A DNA stretch of 64,000 nucleotides from an unicellular cyanobacterium SU3 (GCA_002172675.1 NETF01000050.1:18090-82089), one strand, 5' to 3'; shown: positions 25,225 to 35,245, numbered from the stretch's first letter. Numbers and translations: made by a program. The notes: a model not told the origin generated them from the letters alone.

Positions 25225-26103
25225 TTAACGGAATTTGTTAAAATATATGACATACAACCCGAATAACCCAAGAATTAGTATAGCTAGGTTATTACCAGGT
25301 TCAGGCACGTTAACACAAACCTCAACCTCATTAGAAGCATAATTACAAGACTGGTTGACCATTATTAAAGCTAGCTCAGTATCCTCTTGAAATTTTCTCT
25401 CAAAAGACCCTACAAAAAATGTTTGCAACGATTCTGTTGTCTCTTGAAAAGAAGACGTATTTAAGTGATTATCAAGATGGACATCTTCACCAAGATTAAA
25501 GGAAAAAAAATCGTGCTTTAAGGTTTTGATAGAATTTGTATTTAAACCCCCAGAAACTTCAAGCACATTAATCCGTGTTCGGTTAGTTAAATCTTGAAGA
25601 AAAATGGATGTTTTTTCTGATATGCTAACACCTTCTAATAAAGGATTATCTATGGAGTTTAGAAGGGATAATGAGCCATTCAGGTTAAAATTTAGAGATT
25701 CACCAGCTTTCACAGAAAATCGACCGACAAGAGTCGAAAAAAACTGAATATCGCTCAAGAAATCATTGCTAATTCCTATGATATCGATATCAGAATTGGC
25801 ATGAGCCAAAGCCGAGGAACCATCCACTACGAAATTAGCATCATTAACAATCATTGACTGAACAATTCCTTTATCAGCGATTGTTATTGCTTTTCCATCA
25901 GCAATAACAGCTACGCCTTGGGGAAGGGGATAAAAATCTCTTAGCTCAATTAAACGACGGGAACGGCTTGTAAAAGTGGCTGCATCACTTGGGAAATTAA
26001 ATAATAATAATGAAACAGCGACCCCACTACCAATCCATCGTAATTGATCAAGCTTGGGTAAGATGAGTGACAATTTCTGATTGATCAAATGTATAGGTAT
26101 CAT
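25225..26103 (-). CDS. Secreted protein with PEP-CTERM sorting signal, in operon with the C39 exporter
   Basis: The 292-residue protein has a membrane segment near residues 25-42 (GSGVAVSLLLFNF) as a signal sequence ending near SDAATF. The C-terminus is a textbook PEP-CTERM tail: VPEPGNN, a hydrophobic stretch LAILILGLFGLYVIYF, and a basic end NKFR; an exosortase would process it. The middle is beta-rich with Asn/Ser and ends just before the tail with two Cys. Similarity to known enzymes is not visible. It starts 14 bases after the exporter gene, so both are on one transcript. It may be an envelope component of the secretion island or simply a co-regulated surface protein. Confidence 0.75.
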   Translation of the reverse strand: MIPIHLINQKLSLILPKLDQLRWIGSGVAVSLLLFNFPSDAATFTSRSRRLIELRDFYPLPQGVAVIADGKAITIADKGIVQSMIVNDANFVVDGSSALAHANSDIDIIGISNDFLSDIQFFSTLVGRFSVKAGESLNFNLNGSLSLLNSIDNPLLEGVSISEKTSIFLQDLTNRTRINVLEVSGGLNTNSIKTLKHDFFSFNLGEDVHLDNHLNTSSFQETTESLQTFFVGSFERKFQEDTELALIMVNQSCNYASNEVEVCVNVPEPGNNLAILILGLFGLYVIYFNKFR

Positions 26104-26117
26104 GATAAACGTTAAAG

Positions 26118-29100
26118 CTATAGATTAAGTTGTTGTTGAGCCAGGTGAAAGTAAATACCTTGTTTGGTCATAAGTTCTTGATGGGTTCCCATTTCAGCTA
26201 GGAGTCCCCGTTCTAAGACAAGGATGCAATCAGCGTTGCGAACTGTGGAGAGACGATGAGCAATAATAAAAGTGGTGCGATCGCGGGACAGACGACTAAG
26301 ATTTTCTTGAAATCTGCGTTCCGACTCCGTATCAAGGGAACTGGTAGCCTCATCTAAAATCAGAATGGGTGGCTTGCCTAATAAGGCACGGGCGATGGCA
26401 ATACGTTGTCGTTGTCCCCCGGATAGATTCATTCCCCGTTCTCCTACCTTGGTGTTGTAGCCTAAGGGCATACTTTGAATGAAAGCGTGGGCTTCTGCGA
26501 GTTGGGCTGCTTTTACCACTTGTTCTAGGGTAAATTCAGGACGATAGAGGGTGATATTCTCGAAAATTGTCCCAGAGAATAAGAAACATTCTTGAGGAAC
26601 CACTCCCAGTTGACTGCGTAAGGATTGGGGAGAAATATGGTTCAGATCGTGTTCATCAATATAAATGGTTCCTGATTCTGGGGAATATAGTCCCTGCAGC
26701 AACTTCACTAAGGTGGTTTTCCCTGAACCACTACGCCCGACAATGGCAATGGTTTGTCCGGGTTGCACTTCAAAACAAATATTCTCTAAGGTGTTGCGTT
26801 CCTCGTCAGCGTTATACCGAAAGGTGACATGATCAAATTTGATATGGCCGTTCACGGGGGGTAATTGCAACCTAGGTTGACCTGGGGTTTCTTCGGGTTG
26901 GCTGTCAAAAATATCATTGAGTCGTTCAACAGAAATCAACACTTCTTGCAGTTCATCCCAAAGATTGGCCAAAGAAAGAATTGGGTTAAGCACTTTGCCT
27001 ATCATCATATTAAAGGCGACAAATTGACCAATACTCAGTTGATCTTGAATCACCAAGGTTGCCCCATACCATAGCAATGCGGTACTACCAACGGAGTTAA
27101 TTAAGCCACTGGCTGCCTCTAAATTAATCCCCAGTTTTTGGCTACGAAATCGAGCATTGAGATAACTGGTCAAACGATCTTCCCAACGCCAACGTAATTC
27201 TTTTTCCGTTGCGGTGGCTTTGACTGTTGCTACCCCTGTAATGGTTTCGACTAAGGCTGAATTTTGTTCGGCTGAACGATTAAACACATCCCTCGAAACT
27301 TTTCGCAATAAAGGGGTGGCTGCTAGGGTTAACAACATAATCGGGGGGATTAAAGCCACAATTAATAGGGTCAGTTGCCAGTTGTAATAGAGCATCAACC
27401 CTAAATAGACGAACCCCATTAAAAAATCTAACCAAGCTAACACCACCTTATTCAGTAAAAATCGCTGAATTTTCTGATTTTCATTGACTCGTGTGATGAT
27501 ATCCCCCACATGACGAGTTTCAAAAAATTTCAGGGGTAGAAGTAAGGCATGATTGATGAAACCACCAATCATGGTCAGGTCTAAACGGTTAGATAGATAA
27601 CTAAGCAGGTACTGTCGAATCCCCGATAATAAAACACTCCAAATGCCAAATAAGAGAACCCCCAGGGCAAACACATTTAAGGTGGTCAGACTTTTGTTGA
27701 CCACCACCTTATCTAAGATAATTTGAGTAAAGAGAGGAGTGACGAGGCCAAAAATTTGAATGAGCAAAGAGGCCAGAATCACTTGTAATCCTAAGCTTCG
27801 ATAGGGTAGGAGTAACTTTAAAAATCTCCCTAAAGAACGTTTTTCTGTGGGGACTTGGTTTAACCCTTCGGTGGGGTCTAGTAATAAAGCGTAGCCTGTC
27901 CATCCTGTGATAAATTCTTGACGAGGCATTAAACGTTTACCCTGGGCCGGATCGGCAATGAGCAAGCGATCGCCTTTGACCCGATAAACCACCACATAGT
28001 GATCTCCCTGCCAATGAGCGATCCACGGGTTTTTTTCTTCGATTAAACGGTTTAAACTAGCTCGTACTGGCCTGGCTTGATACCCTAATTTTTCAGCCGC
28101 CTTAGCTAAGTTTTTTAAAGAGGCTCCGGAACGGCCCACCCCAGTTAAGTCTCGTAGAAAGTTAAGATTGAGTCGTTTTCCCCAATACTGACTAATCATG
28201 GCTAAACAGGTGGCACCACAGTCGGCTGAACTTTGTTGTTCAATGAAAGGATAATTTTGCCATAATCCTTTGCGCTTTTTTAAGGGTTTAGGAAATTCAA
28301 CCTTTGATGATTCTGGGTTGGGAGGGATAGGGAGTGACTTAGGGTTAATGGAAGGATGAGAAGGGGGACGCGGTTGAGTTGCTTTTTTGGTAACTGTGGG
28401 GATTGGGGTATTTGAGGAAGTTTTTGATGACGAGGGTAAGCTAGGGACGATCGCTTGAACCATATCCCAGTCTTGTTGGAGAATTTGATAGACTTCGAGA
28501 TCGGTTTGAGCGGTCCAGTCGGAAGAGATGTCTTCTGGATAGCCAAAAGAATGACCGATTTCTAGGTCGGCATTTCTTATAACTCCTTGACACAACCACA
28601 AGCGACTAGGTTGTTGTTTCATCCAGGATGCCAAGTTTTCTCCTGCTTGAATTTGTTTAATTTGGAGATAAGGTAATAGTTGCTGTAGTTTGAAACTTGG
28701 AAGATTTCCCAGGTTGGTAAAGAGTTTGAAAAAGATTAAGCTTTGTCGTTGTTGGCCAAGGGTAGCAAGATGATTTTTCAGTTCTGGTAACTTGTCTAAA
28801 TAGGGTTCTAATTGAGCCGATGAAAGTTTAGCTATTTGGACAGGGACTGAACCTACGGCGATCGCACTATAGGGCCAACTCCTTTGATTTGCGAACCCAT
28901 CTCCCCCAAAAATGTCCCCTTCTTGAAGTAATTGAATGGAGACATTTCTTTGTTTAGTGGTTTGAAAACTGACTAATCTGACTTGACCTTGACAGATAAT
29001 GTAAATGTCTTGATTGTGTCCATTATTTTCAGCAATCTTAGGAAAGATAGTAATTTCATCGCCAAAATTATAGTCTAAGATTTCAAAGGACTTAGCTAAC

Positions 29101-29240
29101 TCGAAGCCTAATTTTTTTGTTGGGACGATCGTTTCCAGGGTCTCTAATATTTTCTGCCAAGGTTCTTGTCTAGTTTGAGAATGATTGGCCGCTTTTAATG
29201 GTTTCGAGTCGTCGAAAGATAAAGTGGTTTCTTTAGCCAT
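26118..29240 (-). CDS. Peptidase-containing (C39) ABC exporter with cNMP-binding-like N-terminus
   Basis: The 1040-residue protein has a cyclic-nucleotide-binding-like domain (about 50-260, GDEITIF and LLQEGDIFGGDGF), a Pro-rich linker, a peptidase C39 domain (about 330-460) with Cys341 in SADCGATCL, His414 in QGDHYVVVY and Asp430, six membrane segments, and an ABC domain with GRSGSGKTT, LSGGQRQRIAIARAL, ILILDEATSSLD and AHRLST. C39 exporters cut precursors after a double glycine and export the core. The five GG-type peptides at 21792-23597 are the expected cargo and HlyD at 16664 the adaptor. A similar transporter (PteB) exports small GG-leader biofilm proteins in Synechococcus elongatus. 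The first gene of a minus-strand operon with the PEP-CTERM gene. Confidence 0.93.
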   Translation of the reverse strand: MAKETTLSFDDSKPLKAANHSQTRQEPWQKILETLETIVPTKKLGFELAKSFEILDYNFGDEITIFPKIAENNGHNQDIYIICQGQVRLVSFQTTKQRNVSIQLLQEGDIFGGDGFANQRSWPYSAIAVGSVPVQIAKLSSAQLEPYLDKLPELKNHLATLGQQRQSLIFFKLFTNLGNLPSFKLQQLLPYLQIKQIQAGENLASWMKQQPSRLWLCQGVIRNADLEIGHSFGYPEDISSDWTAQTDLEVYQILQQDWDMVQAIVPSLPSSSKTSSNTPIPTVTKKATQPRPPSHPSINPKSLPIPPNPESSKVEFPKPLKKRKGLWQNYPFIEQQSSADCGATCLAMISQYWGKRLNLNFLRDLTGVGRSGASLKNLAKAAEKLGYQARPVRASLNRLIEEKNPWIAHWQGDHYVVVYRVKGDRLLIADPAQGKRLMPRQEFITGWTGYALLLDPTEGLNQVPTEKRSLGRFLKLLLPYRSLGLQVILASLLIQIFGLVTPLFTQIILDKVVVNKSLTTLNVFALGVLLFGIWSVLLSGIRQYLLSYLSNRLDLTMIGGFINHALLLPLKFFETRHVGDIITRVNENQKIQRFLLNKVVLAWLDFLMGFVYLGLMLYYNWQLTLLIVALIPPIMLLTLAATPLLRKVSRDVFNRSAEQNSALVETITGVATVKATATEKELRWRWEDRLTSYLNARFRSQKLGINLEAASGLINSVGSTALLWYGATLVIQDQLSIGQFVAFNMMIGKVLNPILSLANLWDELQEVLISVERLNDIFDSQPEETPGQPRLQLPPVNGHIKFDHVTFRYNADEERNTLENICFEVQPGQTIAIVGRSGSGKTTLVKLLQGLYSPESGTIYIDEHDLNHISPQSLRSQLGVVPQECFLFSGTIFENITLYRPEFTLEQVVKAAQLAEAHAFIQSMPLGYNTKVGERGMNLSGGQRQRIAIARALLGKPPILILDEATSSLDTESERRFQENLSRLSRDRTTFIIAHRLSTVRNADCILVLERGLLAEMGTHQELMTKQGIYFHLAQQQLNL

Positions 29241-29560
29241 AATAGTGTCACAAAACTGTTAAATGACATAAACTCAATTTCATAGAGAAATTGATACTAA
29301 GTTAATTAATAAGCAACGGATTAGGGAACAACTAAGGTGACGGCATTTCCGTTTTGTTAATTTTTCTTCACAAATTAAAGGATATGATAATGTCTATGCC
29401 GTAGGGTAAATTATCTCAAACAATTTTGAGCTTTCATGTTTAGTATAAGAGCAAGTCTAGCAACAGGGATAATATTGTTTAAAAAATTAAATATATTATT
29501 TAACTTCACAAAAAAATTGAACGCTAATTGTCTAATTTTGTCCAATTTTTTCTAAAAATC

Positions 29561-29585
29561 ACATCTTGCACCTTTTATAAAATTA
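29561..29585 (-). repeat. Dispersed short repeat, inverted copy
   Basis: ACATCTTGCACCTTTTATAA is the reverse complement of the end of the repeat at 25179-25211. Confidence 0.5.
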
Positions 29586-29870
29586 ACTACTTTAGATATA
29601 TTCCTCTTCTAAATCCCCCTTTTTGAAGGAGAACAGGGTTTATCGTGACTATAACTGCTTGAAAATTGATTCTCTTTTTTTTATTATTAAGTTTTTCTGT
29701 ATTGGTAGAAGATATCAGTTTTAGTTGAACAGGAACGATAAGAAGGTGGGCATTACCCACCCTATAAGGTCTTTTAATTCTGTCAACTTCCTAATCATAA
29801 TGCGTAGTGCTATGAGGTAAAAAGTAGCAAGCTACAAAAACAGATTTTACTTAACTCAACTATAGCAATC

Positions 29871-29968
29871 AGAAATGATTCATTAGATATCCTTTTTGTG
29901 ATCTGTTGCCTCTTGCCTCTTGCCTTCGACTTAGATTTAATTCTCACAACTGACAACTGATTGCTATA
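29871..29968. repeat. MITE-like element with TATAGCAATCAG termini and heptamer tract
   Basis: TATAGCAATCAG (29871-29882) and CTGATTGCTATA (29957-29968) are perfect inverted repeats. The interior carries TTGCCTCTTGCCTCTTGCC, a short tandem heptamer array of the kind common in cyanobacterial genomes. No coding capacity. Confidence 0.65.
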
Positions 29969-30035
29969 TGTTTCATTATTAAGTGATAACATCTTTTTTT
30001 ATTTTCTAAAAGAGTTAAAAGTTTAAGTCCATTTT

Positions 30036-31421
30036 TTACTCTTCTTGCTCTGCCTGGTTTTCCACTTGACTCGGCGTTACATTCATCTTTGTTTTAGAGA
30101 GGGGTTTTTGAATATTGGAAAGACGTTTCGGTAATCTAACAGGGGCTTTTTCATCAGGAGAAAATGACTTTAATTTATTGTTGGGTAATAAACTATATTC
30201 AACGCGATCGCTCACTGATTCAATCACTTGACCGACATAAACCTGTTGTTCTAATTGTTCAGTATAAGCCACTAAATTACTCAGTCCATCGATCAACTTA
30301 CGGATATTATTTCTAAAGGTCGGATCACCGGTTAATTCTTCGACATCAGAGGTGATTTTTTGGGTATTTTCAAAGGTCACACGAGCAGAATCTAAGGTTT
30401 TTTGAATGGTCAGCAACACTTCAGGATCGTTGAGAGATTGGGACAAATTTTGTAAATTTTCTGAGGTTTGGGCTGCATTGGTCATCAATGTTTCGAGATC
30501 GTTGGCTAATTTTGCCATATCAATTTCATCGATCCCTTCATTGAGTCGATCCACTGTCGTGTTAAAGTTCAAAGCCAAGAAACGGACTTGATCGCTGGTT
30601 CTTTGGATGCTGTCTAAGGTATTAACAATATTGCCTCTATTTTCTGAGACTAACCCATCCAAATTACTAATTAGATTAGCAGCACTGCTGACCGTTCGAT
30701 TGAGATCGGTGCGATTTTCTGCCACCACTGTATTGACATTACGCATTAATTGAGACGCATCTTGAGCCGCTTGATCCGCACTACGAAGAACGTCACTAAC
30801 CCCTCCAATTTCCCCCCGTGCAGCTTTTGATAACTTGGTTACTTCTTCTGACAAAGTAGCCACTCTACCCCCTGCTTTAGCCACATTTTGCAAGGCTGCA
30901 TTCATATTACCGACAAACTCAGGATCGCTATAGGCATTACTTAAACGGGTTAAGGCTTCAACCAATTGTGATCCGGTTTTCCCCATCACTTGATCGTTAT
31001 TACAGAGAATTTTCCCGGCTTGCTCACAGTCTTCACTGGTGGGATCAATGCTTAACGCATCCTCAGATAACTCCCGTGAGGGGGTAATATCCACTGACGC
31101 TTCTCCAATAAGACCGTAACGATTAATCTGGACTTCCGAACCTTTGGGGATGCGGAGTTGAGCAGAAGAAATTTCTACAGCAACCGTTACCCCATTACTA
31201 CTGGGTTGTAGCCCTAAAATTTTACCCACTGCAACCCCTCGATAACGAACAGGGGCCCCAATTTGTAAACCACTGACATCTTTAAACTCAGCGAAAAATT
31301 GATAGGTTTTCTGCCCGATAATACCCCCTCTTAGCCACACTACTAAACCGCCAAATATGATTAAACCAAATAGGGCAAACAGTCCTACTGAGCCTTCTTG
31401 AAGGGTTCGCATTCGTAACAT
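30036..31421 (-). CDS. MlaD family (MCE) lipid-transport protein
   Basis: The 461-residue protein has an N-terminal membrane segment (VGLFALFGLIIFGGLVVWL) and a single MCE domain at about 35-115 (FKDVSGLQIGAPVRYRGVAVGK). A long helical region with repeated Asn/Leu-rich segments follows, ending in a charged tail. MCE proteins form hexameric channels that carry lipids between inner and outer membranes with the MlaF ATPase and MlaE permease. The MlaF-like gene lies 117 bases upstream on the same strand; no MlaE gene is in this window. Cyanobacterial relatives (Synechocystis sll0751 type) follow the same plan. Confidence 0.88.
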   Translation of the reverse strand: MLRMRTLQEGSVGLFALFGLIIFGGLVVWLRGGIIGQKTYQFFAEFKDVSGLQIGAPVRYRGVAVGKILGLQPSSNGVTVAVEISSAQLRIPKGSEVQINRYGLIGEASVDITPSRELSEDALSIDPTSEDCEQAGKILCNNDQVMGKTGSQLVEALTRLSNAYSDPEFVGNMNAALQNVAKAGGRVATLSEEVTKLSKAARGEIGGVSDVLRSADQAAQDASQLMRNVNTVVAENRTDLNRTVSSAANLISNLDGLVSENRGNIVNTLDSIQRTSDQVRFLALNFNTTVDRLNEGIDEIDMAKLANDLETLMTNAAQTSENLQNLSQSLNDPEVLLTIQKTLDSARVTFENTQKITSDVEELTGDPTFRNNIRKLIDGLSNLVAYTEQLEQQVYVGQVIESVSDRVEYSLLPNNKLKSFSPDEKAPVRLPKRLSNIQKPLSKTKMNVTPSQVENQAEQEE

Positions 31422-31537
31422 AGTTGTGCCTCACACTGTCTCTCTTATAGATTAAGTAGATTAACTCCCCTCTTACCATAACTTAATCAATTGGTGTTCG
31501 GAGTTGAGTGTTCCCAGTTTTCAGTGATCAATTATGG

Positions 31538-32323
31538 TTAATCGATGACTTTAATGGGCCCTTTGACATTGGCATTAAAGAACTGTCTGACAATGGGGTT
31601 AGTGGTTCGATCTATTTCGTGAACCTTGCCTTCCCATTGAATTTTGCCCCCGTAGAGGAAAATAACGCGATCGGCGGTGCGTCGAATGGTACTATCTTGG
31701 TGGGATACCATGACGTAAGTATCACAGCCTCCTGGGGCTTTTTGTAAGTCCCTTACTAGGTCTTCGATGACGGTGGAGGAAATGGGATCAAGACCAGCAG
31801 TGGGTTCGTCGTAAAGGACAATTTCGGGGTCGTCTAGGGGATCGTCTGGGTTGGCAATGAGGGCGCGAGCAAAACTGACTCGTTTTCTCATCCCTCCTGA
31901 GAGTTGGGAGGGGTAGCGATCGCTCATTCCCTGTAACCCTACCATGGCCAGTTTTGCTTCGACTAATTCCCGAATTCGGGGACGGGGGAGTTTAGAATGT
32001 TCGTAGAGGAAAAAGCCCACATTACCGTCAACGGTGAGAGAGTCAAATAGGGCTGCTTGTTGGAATACGAAGGCAATACGCATGGGTTGATGGCCGTCTT
32101 CGATGATGCCTTTCCGTCGTTTTCCTTTGATGTAAATTTCTCCGGTATCGAGGGGTAATAATCCCGCAATTAGTCGCAAAATAGTGGATTTTCCTGTACC
32201 TGATGGTCCAATAATAACTAAGGCTTCTCCTCGATAAACGGTAAGATCAATTTCGTCTAAAATAATCTGATTTCCAAAGGATTTAGAAACCCCTCTAAGT
32301 TCAATTAATGCTTCTCTTCCCAT
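31538..32323 (-). CDS. MlaF-like ABC ATPase
   Basis: The 261-residue ATPase has Walker A GPSGTGKST, signature LSGGMRKRVSFARAL, Walker B EIVLYDEPTAGLDP and switch His in VMVSHQDSTI. LSGGM(R/K)(K/R)RV and the TAGLDP loop are characteristic of the MlaF/Ttg2A branch. It powers lipid movement for the MCE protein encoded just downstream. It starts at the 5' end of a two-gene minus-strand unit; a G+C-rich composition compared with the flanking intergenic DNA is normal for core genes here. Confidence 0.9.
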   Translation of the reverse strand: MGREALIELRGVSKSFGNQIILDEIDLTVYRGEALVIIGPSGTGKSTILRLIAGLLPLDTGEIYIKGKRRKGIIEDGHQPMRIAFVFQQAALFDSLTVDGNVGFFLYEHSKLPRPRIRELVEAKLAMVGLQGMSDRYPSQLSGGMRKRVSFARALIANPDDPLDDPEIVLYDEPTAGLDPISSTVIEDLVRDLQKAPGGCDTYVMVSHQDSTIRRTADRVIFLYGGKIQWEGKVHEIDRTTNPIVRQFFNANVKGPIKVID

Positions 32324-33012
32324 AAGGTGACAATACTGAAGATGGTTTATGATTTCATTTATCTTAGAATATTTGTCAAATATAATTTTTGTTTATATTA
32401 GTTATTTAATTCTATTTTATTTTTAAAACATAAGCTTAATTTTACGCAAGTTAACAATTAAAAATTTTTCGCTGATTTTGACCAAGGAAGCTCGGCGAAC
32501 TTGGTTCGCCAAGAGCAGGTCTTGGTTGTCTGATTTTGCTTGATATTTACATTTTGGTTATTTGCGTGTTATCGTTAGCATCTGGTAGGGCTGTGAGATT
32601 AGTGTAACGAAAAAATATTATAGTCTCCACAAGCCTCTAAACTTCGTTGATAGTGTTTGAACTGTTTTGTTTTTCATCTCCTCAAAATTCAGTTTTTTTG
32701 TAACTATTTAATAAGCTATTTTGACACTTTGTAAACTGCTCTTGACGAAAAAAAGTTTTTGTTTACTAAGGATTATCAGCGATCGCTACGTCACTACAAA
32801 CTATAACTGGTAAAGGAGGCAATACCTATCTTAAAATACTGTTGAATTTAGATTTATTATTTTAATCAATCGCTATTTTTTTATTTAATTTCTGTTTAGC
32901 CCTTGAAATTTCACAGGTTTATATGATCGCTATTATCCTCTATAGTTAATAAAAAAAACCCACTTCTAAAACAGTAGAAGCAGGTTCATCATGACGGAAA
33001 CAAATCTAAGTT
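32324..33012. other. 689-bp intergenic interval between two minus-strand genes
   Basis: No gene is visible. It contains a GGCGAACTTGGTTCGCC palindrome near 32493-32509, one HIP1 site near 32780, and the moeB terminator at its right end. The remaining sequence is AT-rich. Confidence 0.5.
32950..32985 (-). terminator. Rho-independent terminator of moeB
   Basis: On the minus strand AACCTGCTTCTA pairs with TAGAAGTGGGTT (one mismatch region) and is followed by eight T (plus-strand A-run 32951-32958). Confidence 0.8.
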
Positions 33013-34197
33013 TTAATATTGAGGAACATTTGGGTCAACTTCTTGACTCCAAGCAGCGATCCCTCCTTTTACGTTTGTTCCTTCTATTCCAGCATCTTGA
33101 AGAATTTTTAAAGCTTTGGCTGATCGCCCTCCCATTTTACAATGAGCAATAACACGGTGATCTTTGGCTAATTCTTTCACCTTCTCGATTCCCGAACCTT
33201 GTTCAATATCTGGTAAGGGAACCAACACAGAACCAGGAATACGGGCAATTTCATATTCATTAACGTTACGCACATCAATTAAGACAAATGCATCAGCTCC
33301 GTGATCCATTAATTCTTTGAGATCCTTAACACTAATTTCAGGTATGGCTGCTTTTTCTTCCGTTTCGGCTGCTTGTGCTTGGGGAATGCCACAAAACTGC
33401 TGATAATCAATCAATTCTTCAATTACAGGCCGTTCTGGGTTCGGTCGTAGCTTCAGTTCCCGAAAACTCATATCCCAGGCATTGTACAATAATAAACGGC
33501 CACTGAGGGTATTTTTCGCCCCTAAAATGATTTTAATGGTTTCGGTGGCTTGAATGGTGCCAATGATGCCAGGCAATACCCCTAAAACACCCCCTTCTGC
33601 ACAGGAGGGAACCATTCCGGGTGGGGGAGGTTCGGGATATAAGTCGCGGTAGTTGGGACCCCCTTCGTAGTTAAATACGGTTGCTTGGCCTTCAAAGCGG
33701 AAAATTGACCCATAAACGTTAGGTTTATTTAACAACACACAAGCATCATTGGTTAGGTAACGAGTGGGGAAGTTATCAGTTCCGTCTACAATCACGTTGT
33801 AGGGTTCCATGATCTTCAGGGCATTTTCAGATGATAAACGAGTTTCGTATAAATCTACCTGACAAGCTGGATTAATCTCTAGAATGCGGTCTTTTGCAGA
33901 TTGAATCTTAGGTTTACCCACCCAAGAGGTGCCATGAATAATTTGACGTTGTAAGTTAGAACTGTCAACAATATCAAAATCAACAATTCCAATGCGTCCA
34001 ATACCGGCAGCCGCGAGGTAAAGTAAAAGGGGAGATCCTAAGCCGCCGGTTCCGATACAGAGAACACTGGCAGATTTTAACCGTTTTTGACCGTCTAGCC
34101 CCACTTCTGGCAAGATAATGTGGCGAGAGTATCTTTCAATCTCTTCTTTATTGAGTTCTATTGCTTCTAAATTAGGGTTTAGCATAGGCGTTGTCAT
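33013..34197 (-). CDS. moeB: MoeB/ThiF-type adenylyltransferase with C-terminal rhodanese domain
   Basis: The 394-residue enzyme activates the C-terminal glycine of a ubiquitin-like sulfur carrier (MoaD/ThiS type) with ATP. The N-terminal E1-like domain shows RYSRHIILPEVGLDGQKRL, the nucleotide loop GTGGLGSPLLLYLA and DGTDNFPTRYLTND. The rhodanese domain (about 285-390) has its active-site Cys in AHCKMGGRSAKAL, so sulfur transfer is built in, as in eukaryotic MOCS3 and cyanobacterial homologues. It stands alone on the minus strand with a strong terminator. Confidence 0.92.
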   Translation of the reverse strand: MTTPMLNPNLEAIELNKEEIERYSRHIILPEVGLDGQKRLKSASVLCIGTGGLGSPLLLYLAAAGIGRIGIVDFDIVDSSNLQRQIIHGTSWVGKPKIQSAKDRILEINPACQVDLYETRLSSENALKIMEPYNVIVDGTDNFPTRYLTNDACVLLNKPNVYGSIFRFEGQATVFNYEGGPNYRDLYPEPPPPGMVPSCAEGGVLGVLPGIIGTIQATETIKIILGAKNTLSGRLLLYNAWDMSFRELKLRPNPERPVIEELIDYQQFCGIPQAQAAETEEKAAIPEISVKDLKELMDHGADAFVLIDVRNVNEYEIARIPGSVLVPLPDIEQGSGIEKVKELAKDHRVIAHCKMGGRSAKALKILQDAGIEGTNVKGGIAAWSQEVDPNVPQY

Positions 34198-34329
34198 TAA
34201 TTGACCTAATAACGCACGATTTTTTGAGGGGCGTGGATCATTATTTTAGCAGATTTCACTGAAGGGTGAACACTAACCCATAGGGAATAAAAGTTAAACT
34301 TTTATGACGTTGTTTTCGTTACAGTCTTT

Positions 34330-35186
34330 ATGCGTCGAGACTCAATTTTTTACAAACTTATCCTGCTTTATTGTTTGAACTGTTGACAAATCCACCAGAA
34401 AATGCTTCAGACTATAGATTTGATTCCGTTGCTGTAAAAGAACCGAGATTTGAGATTGATGGTGTGTTTTTACCGCCAGAAAATGAAAGTCCAGGAGTCG
34501 TATATTTTTGCGAAGTACAGTTTCAAAAAGATGAAAAATTGTACGAGAGAGTATTTGCAGAATTATTCTTATACTTTTATCGCAATCGTAATCGATTTAG
34601 CAATTGGAAAGTAGTCATTATTTATCCTAACCGTAACACCGAACAAAATGATACGATTCCTTACGATACCTTGCTTAATAGTGAGCAAGTAAATCGAATC
34701 TATTTAGATGAATTAGGAAATATTCGAGACTTACCGTTAGAAATAGCAGTCATGCTCTTAACGATTATAGATGAGGAACAAACTCCCCAAGAAGCGAGGT
34801 ATCTATTACAAAAAAGTCGACAAGAAAGGACTGAACCGTCCACACAAGCCATAATAGAATTGGTAATTACAATCGTTATGTACAAATTTGAGCAACTTAG
34901 TCAAAAGGAGGTAGAAGAAATGTTAGGAATTACCATTAAGGAAACACAAGTTTACCGAGAAATTAAGCAAGAAGGAAAAGAAGCAGAAGCCCGATCACTA
35001 ATTCTCCGTCTTTTAAGGAAACGAGTAGGAGAATTATCTCCAGCAGTCCATCAAACCATCGAAAATCTGTCCTTGGAACAATTAGAAAACCTCGGTGAAG
35101 CACTGCTTGATTTTAGCAGTATGACTGATTTAGAAAATTGGTTAAACGTGAATTCGGTGTTAGAGGTTCGGAGTTCGGAGTTATGA
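34330..35186 (+). pseudogene. Rpn-type PD-(D/E)XK nuclease/transposase-like protein, N-terminal frameshift
   Basis: The ATG at 34330 encodes MRRDSIFYKL, the usual start of this family, then leaves frame. The correct frame resumes as QTYPALLFELLTNPP and runs to 35186. The expected DNA TACAAACTTTTTCAAACTTAT appears shortened to TACAAACTTAT, a 10-base loss between CAAACT direct repeats. The remaining 271 residues (from TTG 34371) hold the nuclease core RFEIDGVFLPP and VVYFCEVQFQKD and a Glu-rich tail. A shorter product from TTG is possible but would lack helix 1. These are mobile-element-like recombination-promoting nucleases, abundant in cyanobacteria. Confidence 0.75.
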
Positions 35187-35245
35187 TTTTTAAATTTACA
35201 CAAGTGTTATAGTGAAGACGAAAAAATCATTGTGGGGTGTAGGAC

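Larger units (their letters stand above)
29241..30035. other. 795-bp intergenic interval
   Basis: No gene is seen. It contains an inverted copy of the GTGCAAGATGT repeat (29561-29585), a GGTGGGCATTACCCACC palindrome (about 29744-29763) and a MITE-like element at 29871-29968. The exporter promoter should lie at the left end; no TGCCA-WWW-TGGCA motif is present. Confidence 0.5.

Noticed and set aside
29810..29992. 60-codon minus-strand open frame
   Set aside because: It runs through the MITE-like inverted repeat and its heptamer tract; no coding signs.
31508..31747. 79-codon plus-strand open frame
   Set aside because: It is the complement of the MlaF-like gene.
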